DNA of 39,613 nucleotides from a virus. The stretch is from IMG/VR virus record IMGVR_UViG_3300041964_000183, positions 1 to 39,613 of that record. One strand, given 5' to 3'. This document shows, piece after piece, positions 1 through 7,836 of this stretch. The first letter of the stretch is position 1. Each line of letters opens with the position of its first letter. Under the pieces are notes generated by a model that was not told where the DNA came from, did no database searches, and saw nothing but the letters and a program-made list of their open reading frames with translations. The translations under genes and the position numbers were made by a program.

Positions 1-381
1 TCAGGGCTTTCGGCGATCGAACACCTTGCGTACGGACTTGGTCGGATCCGGGCGGAGCTGGTCGTGGCGGAGGCGTAGAACGCCGTCGTCGGCCGCCGCC
101 GCTGCGGCGCCTTCGGCGATGTCCTGACCTTGCAGCCAGCGCCGGCCCTTCTCGGTCAGGTGGGCGCGATCGTCGCCATGGACGAAGGTCACGACGCCCG
201 CGTCCCTAAGCTTCGGCAGGTCCCGCCGCACATTGGACAGGACGCGATCCGTCTTGACCGCCAGTTCGCCGACCGTGAGCGCGTGGTCGGGCGCCTCGCG
301 CAAGACGCGCAGCGCGTCGGTGTAGGTGTGCACCACGGCCGGGAAATCCGGCCGGACTCGTTCGCGCATGGGAATGGACAT
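1..381 (-). CDS. Winged-helix DNA-binding protein, small
   Basis: A 126-residue protein, last gene of the leftward early operon in this window. The start is the ATG at 381, whose A is also the last base of the ATPase stop codon (TGATG), which implies translational coupling. Residues ~20-80 read as a winged helix: a helix (ALRVLREAPDHALTV), a turn-helix pair (GELAVKTDRVLSNVRRDL), then a basic wing ending TEKGRRWL. The tail is Ala-rich then basic (VRKVFDRRKP). The fold resembles MarR/ArsR-type regulators but I do not recognise a specific family. The reading frame is intact. Coupling to an AAA+ ATPase suggests the two act together, for example as a DNA-targeting partner, which is inference. Confidence 0.65.
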   Translation of the reverse strand: MSIPMRERVRPDFPAVVHTYTDALRVLREAPDHALTVGELAVKTDRVLSNVRRDLPKLRDAGVVTFVHGDDRAHLTEKGRRWLQGQDIAEGAAAAAADDGVLRLRHDQLRPDPTKSVRKVFDRRKP

Positions 382-1240
382 CAGGCGGTCTCCAGGGCGG
401 GTGGCCAGGGGGCTTTGCTGAGGCGGACAAGGACGTCGTCGGACGCGTCCTCGTCCCAGAGCGGGGGAGTGGGCATCTCGCGCGCCGGCGAGCTCGAGAC
501 GCGGATGCGGCCGAACATGGCCGCGGGGCTGAGGTCGTGGTTCAGGCGCGGGCCCAGGACCAGGTCGCGCTTGATCGACTCGGCGACCTCGCGGATCAGC
601 GCAGGCGCGGCGCCGGCGAGGGCGTCGGACACGGCGCTGATCGTTTCGTCGGAGACGCGGAAGGGCGCGATGTAGCGTTTGACGATGGCGAACCGCTCGG
701 TCGCACCGGGGAGGCCGACCTCGATCTGCAGCTGAAAACGTCGCCAGATCGCGGGGTCGATCGCATCGGGCCGGTTTGTCGCCGCGAAGATCAGGCCGTT
801 GTGCCGGTCCATGAGCTGCAGCAACGCGATGACGATGTTGTTCTTCTCGCCCCCGCCGCTTCCCCCGCCTTCCTTCCGGGCTGCCGCGAGTGCGTCCAGT
901 TCGTCGAAGAAGAGCGCGACTCCGCCGGCGTGCCGGCGGGCCAGGCGGAACAGTTCGGCAAGCTGTGAGCCGGTCTCGCCGATGAACTTCGAGATGAGAC
1001 TCGGCGTCTCGACGACCACCAGCGGAACGCCGAGGCGGCCCGCGACATGCCACGCCAGCGTGGTCTATGCCGTCCGAGGGCACTGCAGGAGCGCTCGGCG
1101 CCTCGGCTGCACGCCTACGGCCGACAGGTCCGCGGCGTAGTTCAGCTCATACAGCCACGCGTGCAGCGCTTGGCGAGTCGCGGGATCCTAGGATGGGCGC
1201 CACTCGGCGTCCTCTCGGGCGCAGAACCTCGCCGAAGTGC
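381..1240 (-). CDS. AAA+ ATPase (FtsH/SpoVK-like), frame-disrupted N-terminus
   Basis: The C-terminal two thirds are clean and carry diagnostic AAA+ motifs: the helix ETPSLISKFIGETGSQLAEL, Walker B VALFFDELDAL (about 895-930), sensor 1 IFAATNRPDAID (about 765-800) and the arginine-finger segment AIWRRFQLQI. The Walker A loop lies around 1050-1080, where the frame breaks; joining frames gives GPS..(GK)TTLAWHVAGRLGVPL. Further upstream another frame gives HAWLYELNYAADLSAVGV, typical of the sequence before Walker A, so the gene begins at or beyond ~1200; its start cannot be fixed. The FtsH/SpoVK class remodels or unfolds protein complexes. The target is unknown. It overlaps the winged-helix gene by one base at its stop. 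Confidence 0.75.
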
Positions 1241-1590
1241 GAGAAGAGTCGGCGTAGGGATCGCGGCTTGAACCGAGGGTTTGTCGTTCACGGGCGAGGG
1301 CTCCGATGCGGGATTGGGCTGATCCGGGGCCGGTCCGGTTTGAGGGCGGCGCGATATCCATGCCGTCCGTGCCGTCCTCGCGCTCCAAGCATATCGTCCC
1401 AAGCATGCGTTGGTGTGCGCGTGGCGGGTAGGGATGGAGGTGATGCGACCGCCTTCCGTCGGTCCGGCTTGGCGCCCCTTCGCGATCGCCACGTCGCGCG
1501 ACATGTCGACAGGCGGAGCGCATTGGGCGGGTGGGCGGACCGTCTGTGCGGGCGGGGCGTCAACGGAAGATCCCGCCTCTTCATCGCGCA
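1241..1590 (-). other. Disrupted coding stretch between GapR-like and ATPase genes
   Basis: No frame is convincingly open as a family I know. Minus-strand pieces such as CLEREDGTDGMDIAPP and MSRDVAIAKGRQAG occur in different frames, which is the pattern of a small gene, or of the ATPase N-terminus, broken by several indels. Plus-strand frames across the same interval look like shadows. I cannot assign start, stop or function. Confidence 0.3.
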
Positions 1591-1869
1591 GGAGGCGGTC
1601 CGTCGTCCCCATCGGGCGTGGCCCTCGACCGCTGCCGAGGTACAGGTCCATGAGCCTCTTGCTCCTCGGCGCGCTTCCCTTGTCCTGCTGCAGATGGCGC
1701 AGACATCCGCTTGATGATCTTAGGTGGTCGAGCCCTCTGCGAGATGTTCTTGGCTTCGGACATCACCTCGCCGATGTCGCGGCGACCGCCTTGTCGATCG
1801 ATCTCGAGCCGCTTGAGCCGCTCCACGATGGAGCGCAGGCACCGCTGGCGGCGAAGGTCTGTTCGTCAT
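1591..1869 (-). CDS. GapR-like (DUF2312) DNA-binding protein, frame-disrupted
   Basis: Joining minus-strand frames gives RSIVERLKRLEIDRQ, then DIGEVMSEAKN, a middle stretch around KIIKRM, and AEEQE followed by DLYLGS. This order matches the DUF2312/GapR family: the helix pair IVERIERLEEEK...IAEDIKDVYAEAK, the region ILRKII.LRKQD, and a C-terminal DLYL helix. GapR is a small alphaproteobacterial nucleoid protein that binds overtwisted, AT-rich DNA and aids replication; phages and prophages carry homologues. At least three frame changes occur between 1600 and 1800. The start ATG at 1869 overlaps the preceding stop (TGATG). The C-terminal end is approximate. Phage function is unproven; a role in phage DNA topology or host nucleoid interference is inference. 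Confidence 0.6.
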
Positions 1870-1967
1870 CAGGCGGCTTTCCGCGCTGGGGCGGGGCGGG
1901 TGCGGTGCAGAGCGGCGTCGAGCTCTTCGGCGGTCTCGCCGGCGGTCAGCACGATTGCGGGTCTCAT
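1869..1967 (-). CDS. Tiny coupled ORF in the early operon
   Basis: A 32-residue ORF from the ATG at 1967: MRPAIVLTAGETAEELDAAL, then an Arg/Pro/Ala-rich tail. It starts inside an ATGA overlap with the gene upstream and ends in a TGATG overlap with the GapR-like gene, so it sits exactly in the chain of coupled genes. No family is recognised. It could also be the C-terminal part of a larger gene cut off by an indel. Confidence 0.4.
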   Translation of the reverse strand: MRPAIVLTAGETAEELDAALHRTRPAPARKAA

Positions 1968-2290
1968 CGGCCGCGTCCGTCGCGGTGTAGGATGACGACG
2001 CGGTGCGCGCGCGGGCCGGGTGATCAGTCCGTGTCGCGCACTCACGTCAGCTGCCACGCGCTCGACGCGCAGGCCGCGGCCGGCGCGGAGGCAATGGAGG
2101 TCCGGCCGCGAGCGCTTCCACGTCGGAGAAATACGGCGGATCCTCCTGGCGGATACTCGGCGTCAGATAGCGATTAGGCCTGTAATACGACGTCGGGGTG
2201 CGCTCACACCGCCGCCCTCGGGTCGCGGCGCTCCGAGCTTCGGCGCCAGAAGGGATCGTCCTCGGCCAGTGGGCGCCGCGGGGTGGCAGT
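1964..2290 (-). CDS. Hypothetical early protein, frame-disrupted
   Basis: A stop-free but frame-switching stretch ending HRVVILHRDGRGR at a TGA at 1964-1966 that forms an ATGA overlap with the next small ORF. Upstream pieces include TSYYRPNRYLTPSIRQEDPP and YFSDVEALAAGPPLPP, which have a coding-like composition unlike the other frames. I do not recognise a family. The start is not defined; position 2290 is a guess. The only firm observation is the conserved stop/start coupling with its neighbour. Confidence 0.35.
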
Positions 2291-2875
2291 GCAGAGACGA
2301 GGATAAAATGGGCGCATCACGCCGGAGAGGAAGGCGCAGACCACGAGCGGGATCACAGCCGACAAACGTCAGGCGTTCCGCGCGAACATCCAGGCGGCCT
2401 CGCTGCGATGGCGGCGGTGTCCAATCGCCGCAGCGACTCCGGCGTGATCACCGGAAGCAGAGCGTCCCGCAGCTGCTGCGGCGGTGTGGACCGGGCGTCC
2501 GTGTCGGCGGCGAGCCGTAGCTTGCAGCGATACGCCGTTCGGCGTCCTCGTCCAGCGACGTCGGACGTCAACAGCCGTCTCGCTGACGGAGGCGCCCACG
2601 CCCATGAGACAGTACGGGTCACGAAGCCGGCCTCGACCTCCGGCCGGCAGTATCTAGGACCGCGACCATGTCGATGCCGGCCGGCCAGCTGCGGAGCGAT
2701 GATGCGTTGGGCGAGGTCGGAGAGAGTCTTGCGGCTCGTCTGCTTCGCTGCGGATGCGGCCGAAGCGAAGCGACTGGAGGTATGATTCGCGCAGAGCGTC
2801 TCCGCAGCTGCGGGCGAGCGGTGCGCGTCCGGAATCCGGTGACGAAGGCTTTAGGTGAGCGCAGGGCGTCTGCAT
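2291..2875 (-). CDS. Hypothetical early protein(s), frame-disrupted
   Basis: Minus-strand frames trade places along this stretch. Coding-like segments in order are CGDALRESYLQSLRFGRIRS, KTLSDLAQRIIAPQLAG, IDMVAVLDTAG, and CKLRLAADTDARSTPPQQLR followed by DALLPVITPESLRRLD. A candidate ATG is at 2875. The pieces are consistent with one or two genes of the leftward operon, but no motif allows a family assignment. All boundaries are approximate. Confidence 0.35.
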
Positions 2876-2904
2876 CGGTCCACAATCTCTGCGGTGTCGT
2901 CCGA

Positions 2905-3391
2905 GTGTAGTAGTGGCCTAACGTCCCTTTGTCTAACGACCGGAGTGGGCGGAGTGTCCTGACTGTCTAGCTGTCCAGTCCTAAAGGCGGCAAAAAACGG
3001 AGTGGATTGGAGACGCGCCTCTGTGGACGGATAGCGCAGCTCCAGGTCGGGCATTGTACGTGGTGGGCGAAGTTCTCGCCGTCTCGCTGCCCTTGTAGTT
3101 TTCACGACGCCGACCATGCGTTGACTCGACTCAGCGAGCGTCGCGATCCCGAGGTGGGCGGTCGTTCCGCTGCACCACAGTGATTTCGCCGTCGCAATCC
3201 TGGGTTTGCCATGCTGCTGCCAGATTGTGCGACGATGTACACTCTCTCACGCGTGTGTCAGGCCATCGGCAGCTCCACGTAGTCGAGCATCTCACATGGT
3301 TGAACGCGATACGGTCACCTCCGCTGCCGGCGGCCTAGCCGTCCCTCAACAGGGACTCGTCGGACCTCTCCTAGATTCGGGCTGACGGCGA
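2905..3391. other. Gene-free control region with TGTC repeats
   Basis: No plausible gene is seen in this stretch, whose base composition is less GC-rich than its flanks. Between 2937 and 2977 the plus strand carries four TGTC steps at short spacing (TGTCTAAC, TGTCCTGA, TGTCTAGC, TGTCCAG). The stretch lies just upstream of the leftward early genes, so it is a candidate promoter/operator region for them. No convincing -35/-10 pair could be fixed. Confidence 0.35.
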
Positions 3392-3941
3392 TCAGCGATC
3401 TCGGATGGACGGCGGCGCTTCGCCTGCCAGAAAGCCTTCGACGACGCGGGCCTGACCCGTAGAATGTTCGTCGTCCGTCTTGAGCTTCCGGCGAGGAGCT
3501 TCGATCCGATGCAAGGGCAGCGCAGCCAATCGGATCGCGCGCGGCGGCCCATCTCGTACACGCGATTGCGCCTACCATCCGCCTGTTCATGGGGCTCGTC
3601 CAATGTCGGGCGCGATCGGCATCCACGCGCGTTTTGCGCAGGCTATGACGAGTAAGGCCCAAATCACTCCAGCCAATTTGGACGTCCACTGCAGTCAGAG
3701 ACGTATCGTCCACTATGAGACAACTTGTCACAAGGGTCTATGAAGTGACCCCAGTCAGACCGGCTCGTCGCTGTCTTTCCGATGGAAGCGAGTCGCACCA
3801 TAGAGCCGACCTCTCGACGACGCCGTGCGGAAGTGGCAGCGGCGCGCGGGCCTGGTCCCATCGAATCCCAGGCGCGGTTCTCCGGGTCGCGGAGCGGAGG
3901 CTCGAGCTGCCGAGCTGCCGACCTGATCGCCGAAACGCGAG
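3392..3941 (-). other. Remnants of minus-strand ORFs and a small palindrome
   Basis: Coding-like minus-strand pieces appear in different frames: RKLKTDDEHSTGQARVVEGF then LAGEAPPSIRDR ending at a TGA at 3392, and CDSLPSERQRRAGLTGVTS ending at a TAG at 3738. They could be C-termini of two small genes, one possibly the repressor that would be expected here, but no helix-turn-helix is visible. Between them lies the 11-base palindrome GACAACTTGTC (3719-3729), a possible operator. Nothing else can be supported. Confidence 0.25.
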
Positions 3942-4340
3942 TCACCGGCACAGCTTCGGGTGGGCCGCGTGATGACGGTTGGCGAGAACCCACCGAAGAA
4001 CGCTCCGACAGGTAGGCCGTAGGCCCTGAGTGCTCGCTGCGCGGAGATGGGCGAGGTGGCGCAGCTGCGCGACGTCGCGGAGCGTAGCGTGGCACCTGAG
4101 CAACTCGACCTGCGCTCCCGCTGCCGGCGGCTCGACGCGCATGCACAGCTTTTCCGCGCTGCGGTCCTCTACGTGCTGGGCGAGGTGCTGCGTCAGCTCA
4201 AACGTCGTCGGGAGCGCTTGGCCAGGCCATGCGGTCGGCGCTGGTGGGCGGTACGGATCACGACAGCCATCGTATCGAGTAGTGCCTAGCCGCACGCTCG
4301 ATTTCCGCACGCAGCCGCCCATCTGCTCTGCGCCAGGCAT
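3942..4340 (-). CDS. Hypothetical protein coupled to the thermonuclease
   Basis: A 132-residue open frame from the ATG at 4340, which overlaps the nuclease stop as TGATG. The middle (ELTQHLAQHVEDRSAEKLCM, then RCHATLRDVAQLRHLAHLRA) looks helical and coding. The first ~30 residues may be in the wrong frame, because an alternative frame gives AWRRADGRLRAEIERAARHY, which also looks coding. No family recognised. Position in the coupled operon supports it being real; the sequence of its N-terminus is uncertain. Confidence 0.4.
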   Translation of the reverse strand: MPGAEQMGGCVRKSSVRLGTTRYDGCRDPYRPPAPTAWPGQALPTTFELTQHLAQHVEDRSAEKLCMRVEPPAAGAQVELLRCHATLRDVAQLRHLAHLRAASTQGLRPTCRSVLRWVLANRHHAAHPKLCR

Positions 4341-4759
4341 CAGCAGTCATGATACAGCGGCCACCGGACGGACCCGCGAGCGCGGAGCCTAGCTGGCCAA
4401 GGGTCGGCGTCCCAGGGGCGGGGTGTGCTAGCGAGCGCGTTCCGATCATAGGTCCGGTTCACGGCCGTGCACTCGATGGGGCGACAAGGGGACTTCGCCC
4501 AGGATCTGCTTGGCCCGGAGTCCAACGTCCTTCTCCCGAAGCTCGGGAGCGTTGAAGTCGGCCCAGCCGGATTTCGACCCAGGTCTCGGGTCGGTTCTTC
4601 GATCCCACACAGAGGCTGTCTCCGTCCCCGACGTACCGGACGACTCCGCCGAAGCGGTCTCCAGTCGAGGCAAGGCCCCCTCGCAGGGTCGGCTTGAGCC
4701 CCGCTCGCGATCGCCCAGCCGGCGAGGCTGAGACCAAACGTGCCGGCGATCCGTCGCAT
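4340..4759 (-). CDS. Exported thermonuclease (SNase-like), frame-disrupted
   Basis: Staphylococcal-nuclease-like fold. From the ATG at 4759 the first ~25 residues form a signal peptide: MRRIAGTFGLSLAGWAIASG, then AQA as a likely cleavage site. After a frame change the core reads VVRYVGDGDSLCVG, WVEIRL, ADFNAPEL and RAKQILG, then IECTAVNRTYDR, matching the SNase order of strand, Arg-containing EIRLA.F.APE loop, helix, and TYDR with the second catalytic Arg. These enzymes cleave DNA and RNA with Ca2+. At least three single-base frame changes lie at ~4690, ~4560 and ~4490. It is the first recognisable gene of the leftward operon. A secreted nuclease in a prophage could act in the periplasm on incoming DNA; this is inference. 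Confidence 0.7.
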   Translation of the reverse strand: MRRIAGTFGLSLAGWAIASGAQADPARGPCLDWRPLRRSRPVRRGRRQPLCGIEEPTRDLGRNPAGPTSTLPSFGRRTLDSGPSRSWAKSPCRPIECTAVNRTYDRNALASTPRPWDADPWPARLRARGSVRWPLYHDC

Positions 4760-4786
4760 CGTGAGCCTCCGCTCAAGCCCGAAGCC

Positions 4787-5108
4787 GTGAGCGCCTGGGC
4801 GGGCTTGGTGGTGGAGGCCCAGCGCTGCGCGCGCAAGCTGGATCGCTCGCCCAAGGTGCTGCGTCGCCTGGGCCGAAACGCGGCGCGCTGGTTGACGCCG
4901 GCGGAGCGCGGCGCCGACAGCGACTACATCGCCCTGCTGGCCATCGCCGGTCGCTGGCACCCGGATCAGCCTGTCCGAGCGGGCGGACAGCGCTTCGGCG
5001 ATGCTGCGCCACGCCGGGCGGAATCGAGGCGGCCGTGGAGCGTCGCGACCCGTTCGCGAACCGCGTTCGCCCGTGCGGCTGCCCTGGCGCGCCGACGTGG
5101 ACGGCTAG
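4787..5108 (+). CDS. Hypothetical early protein, frame-disrupted
   Basis: A ~105-residue helical protein read from the GTG at 4787: SAWAGLVVEAQRCARKLDRS, then RRLGRNAARWLTPAERGADS and DYIALLAIAGRWH. After a frame change near 4970 it continues LSERADSASAMLRHAGGIEA and, after another, ends LPWRADVDG at a TAG just before the next ATG. No family recognised. Only 27 bases separate it from the divergent nuclease start, too few for two promoters, so one of the two starts may be misplaced. The palindrome at 5056-5070 lies in its 3' part. Confidence 0.45.
5056..5070. repeat. Interrupted palindrome GCGAAC-CGC-GTTCGC
   Basis: One of six dispersed copies of GCGAAC-N3-GTTCGC in the window; the only one with spacer CGC instead of GCC. 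It lies inside the 3' part of a hypothetical early gene. Confidence 0.7.
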
Positions 5109-5110
5109 CC

Positions 5111-5367
5111 ATGCGCACCCCGGAGGAGACGCCCTGGCGAACGGATGAGCTGGACTCGCTACGGAGCATGTTGCGAGGCGGATGGACGCTGGCCGAGGCG
5201 GCGGACGCGCTCGCCGAAGCCCGGACGAATGCGACCGGGCGGCGAACAGCCTGCTCGGTCGCACGGCCGTGGAGGCGCTGCCGTTCGTCAACGCCGTGCT
5301 GTCGGCCAAGGCCGCGGTTCAGGTGGACGACGCCCGTGCTGGCGTCGGCGTGGCCGCGGGATGGTGA
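5111..5367 (+). CDS. Small helical (HTH-like) early protein, one frameshift
   Basis: Starts MRTPEETPWRTDELDSLRSM at the ATG at 5111, continues LRGGWTLAEAADALG, and after a frame change at ~5212 reads RSPDECDRAANSLLGRTAVE and ends VGVAAGW. The segment DELDSLRSMLRGGWTLAEAADALGRSPDE has the spacing of a SANT/Myb-like or sigma-type helix-turn-helix (WT..E...L...L..G.....IA..LGRS...) and is a plausible small DNA-binding protein. That assignment is by pattern only. It sits between two early genes on the same strand. Confidence 0.5.
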
Positions 5368-5389
5368 GGGCCGAGGCGGTCGCGCCGTC

Positions 5390-6082
5390 ATGGAGCGCCG
5401 GGACACCTCGCGAGCCGAGGGCGTGCTCGACTTCTTCCCCACACCGCCTGGGCGACCCGCGCTGTGCTGCCGCTGATTGCGGAGCTGTCGCCGCGGCGGT
5501 TGCTCGATCTGACATGCTGGGAGCCCGCTTGCGGCGAGGGCCACATGGCGGAGCCCCTGGCCGAAGCCTTCGGGGGCCGTGATGGCGACGGATGTCTGGT
5601 CCTACGGCGCCGGCGGCGTGGGTGGGATTTTTTGGACGCCCACGCGCCCGAGCTGGCCGGCGCTCAAGGCACCGACTGGATCGTCCACCAACCCGCCGTT
5701 CAAGGCGGCCGTTGACTTCGCCCTGCTCGGTCTCGAGCGCGCACGGCATGGCGTGGCCCTGCTGCCTGCGGAGCGTTGGGCGAAGGCGGCGACCGGTATG
5801 CGCGGCTGTTCGGGCCGCGCCCGCCGGCGATGATCGCGCAGTACTGCGAACGCGTGCCCATGGTGCAGGGGCGTTGGGATCCTGAAGCGTCGTCGGCCAC
5901 CAGCTACGCCTGGTTCATCTGGACGGCTGACGCGTGCGACTCGACCCGGTTCGTATGGATCCCGCCAGGGCGTCGTGAGGCGCCTGACCAAGCCCCGTGA
6001 CGTGCGGCGCTGGACGAAGCCGCCGGCCGCCGTTGCTGGGACGGAGCCGCGGCATGATCGTGGTGCGGGTGGAGCTGCATAG
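5390..6082 (+). CDS. SAM-dependent methyltransferase-like protein, frame-disrupted
   Basis: Start ATG 5390 (MERRDTSRAEGVLDFFPTPP). Joined frames give DFFPTPP..ATRAVLPLI, motif I EPACGEGHMAEPLAEAFG, then VMATDVWSYG, and motif IV STNPPFKAAVDFALL, followed by GVALLPAERWA, RYARLFGPRPPAMIAQYCER and SYAWFIW. The (D/N)PPF motif is typical of amino-methyltransferases that modify adenine or cytosine in DNA. Frame changes occur near 5455, 5580, 5630, 5690 and 5780. In phages such enzymes often protect DNA from host restriction or mark it for regulation; its specificity cannot be read here. The C-terminal end is uncertain: an alternative frame stops at 6000. Its 3' end overlaps the next gene. Confidence 0.65.
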
Positions 6083-6321
6083 CGCAATCACGCGTGAGGT
6101 GACCGAGCTGGCTCGGATGGAGATCGCCAACGACGGCCCGGGCGTCGGTTCACGACCCGAAGAAGGGCGATTACACGGGCCGCACGCTCAAGGGGCGGTC
6201 CCGGGAAGCGCTTGACCGTCGCGAGGTGACCCGAACGGGTGCTGTCGCCGACTACCCCCGCCAGGCGCTCCATGTCTGGAACCTGGTTGCGCGCATGTTG
6301 GCCAGCATGGGCTACCGATGA
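6054..6321 (+). CDS. Conserved-looking small phage protein, one frameshift
   Basis: About 89 residues from ATG 6054: MIVVRVELHSAITREVTELA, RMEIANDG, then after a frame change near 6145 KKGDYTGRTLKGRSREALDR and HVWNLVARMLASMGYR. The whole layout (strand-rich N-terminus, a Gly-rich middle, a terminal VWNLVARML helix) is coherent and ends at a TGA that overlaps the primase ATG as ATGA. I associate this type with small proteins beside primases in alphaproteobacterial phages, but no function is known to me. Confidence 0.6.
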
Positions 6322-7452
6322 CGGACGACCTGTTCGAGCGCGCCCGGGGCGTGGAGCTTGCCCCCGTCGCCGGCGTGAAGCTGTACCGCTCCGGCCGCGA
6401 GCTGCGGGGCGAGTGTCCGCTGTGCGGTGCGTCGAAGGGCAAGAAGAGCGGCGGCGCCTTTGCGCTCGACCCGCGCAAAAGCTTTGGACCTGTCACGCCT
6501 GCGGGGAGGGGGGCGACGCCGTCGCGCTCGAGCAGGCGCTGCGGGGCGGGACGGCGCGCGAGGCGGCGGAGCGCCTGGTGGGCGCGGCGCCGCCCATGCC
6601 GACCCGGCCGGCGCCGCCGCGGCCGACCCAGGCGGAGGACGACGCCGCGTCCCGTGCGAAGCGGCGGCTTTCGGAGAGGCTGTGGAAGGAGGCCGCGCCG
6701 GCGGCCGGAACGCCCGTGCAGTTCTATCTGGCTGGTCGAGGCCTGGGTGGGCCGATGCTGGACAGCGCATTGCGTCGGCTGCGCTTTCACCCGGCCGCCT
6801 ATCACTCCGGGCGCGAGCCGGACGTTCTGTGCGCACCCGGGATGATCGCCCAAGTGGTTGGCCCGGATGGGCCCACGGGCGGGGCCCATGTGACCTATCT
6901 GGCTGAGGAGCGGGGGCGCTGGTTCAAGGCGAGGCTGGATCCCGCCCGGCGCATGTGGGGGCCGCAGGCCGGCGCCGAGGGGCGGTTCGGCGGAGCCGCG
7001 CTGGGCGGCGTCTCGGGGCCGCTCGTGGTGGCCGAGGGGATCGAGAACGCAATCGCCGCGGCCATGCTGCTGGGTGTGCCTTGTCGGCCCTATGCGGCGC
7101 TGTCGCTTAATCGGCTGCAGGGTGGCTGGCTGCCCGACAAGTGGGGGCGGAAAGACCCGGATGCGCCGGCGGCCGATCCGGAGTCGCCGCCCTACGCCTG
7201 GCGGGTCGAGCCGGGGAGCGAGGTGCTGATCGCAGTCGACCGCGACATGAGCCCGATCAAGATCAAGGCGCGCAAGGCGTTGGGCGGGACTTGGGAACGC
7301 TCGCTGGACGCGGAGGCGCGCGCGCGGGTGTGCGCCAGCCTGGCCCTGCAGCACTGGCGGCGGCTGAACCCGCACCTTTCCGCGAACGCCGTTCGCGCGA
7401 TCGCCCCCGGTCCGGGGCGGGACTTCAACGACGAGTTGCTTGCGAGGCGTAG
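6318..7452 (+). CDS. CHC2/Toprim DNA primase, one homopolymer frameshift
   Basis: Start ATG 6318, in ATGA overlap with the preceding stop. An N-terminal zinc finger is formed by CPLCG (6414) and, after a frame change at the A run 6477-6480, CHACGEGGD (6491). The Toprim domain follows with GPLVVAEGIENAIAAAMLLG (catalytic Glu) and VLIAVDRDMSP (metal-binding D-x-D). Total ~378 residues. Such proteins make RNA primers for replication and are typical of phages that also encode a P4/D5-like helicase, as here. The frameshift sits exactly where one more A would restore K-[SL]-F/L-W-T-C-H-A-C, so it looks like a sequencing indel. The palindrome at 7382-7396 lies near the 3' end. Confidence 0.85.
7382..7396. 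repeat. Interrupted palindrome GCGAACGCCGTTCGC
   Basis: Perfect copy of the dispersed GCGAAC-GCC-GTTCGC element, extended to 17 bases by a C-G pair outside (7381/7397). It lies within the primase coding sequence, where it is read Ala-Asn-Ala-Val-Arg. Confidence 0.8.
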
Positions 7453-7836
7453 ATGACGATGTCCGACGCAGGGCGAAAAGCTGCGCTGCATGAAATCCGG
7501 AGAGCTCTGAAAGAGAGGGGCTGGGGCGTGGCTGTGGACGATCTGCTCGTGATGGTCACGGGTGGGCTCGGTAGCGGTACGGAGAAGCGGCGGGCGTTCA
7601 ATGGCCTCTCGCAACTCGACGGAGCCTTACTACTCGCGGAATACGCCTTTCCCGGCGTTTGGTGGATCGTAGCCAAGGGGCGGACCACCTCCGCCGAGCC
7701 CCTCTTCGGGGCGCAGCTCTATGCTGGCCAGGAAGAGATCGCGATCGCCGAACACGACGCTGCGGGCGTCGCTGTTTTGCTCGCCGTCGTCGCCGGTCTG
7801 CTGCGGCCCCCTCGAGCCGGGTCGGCTCTCCAGTGA
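7453..7836 (+). CDS. Hypothetical protein between primase and helicase
   Basis: An intact 127-residue frame beginning MTMSDAGRKAALHEIRRALK directly after the primase TAG. A second ATG at 7459 could also serve. The protein has an N-terminal helical part (ALHEIRRALKERGWGVAVDD), a central FNGLSQLDGALLLAEYAFPG and a hydrophobic helix (AAGVAVLLAVVAGLL, residues ~104-118). No family recognised. The stop TGA overlaps the helicase GTG start (GTGA), so it is part of the replication operon. Confidence 0.55.
   Translation: MTMSDAGRKAALHEIRRALKERGWGVAVDDLLVMVTGGLGSGTEKRRAFNGLSQLDGALLLAEYAFPGVWWIVAKGRTTSAEPLFGAQLYAGQEEIAIAEHDAAGVAVLLAVVAGLLRPPRAGSALQ

Noticed and set aside
1-1083. A 360-residue minus-strand frame spanning the left edge
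   Set aside because: It joins out-of-frame, Arg-rich shadow sequence of the ATPase to the winged-helix protein; the ATPase motifs are in another frame.
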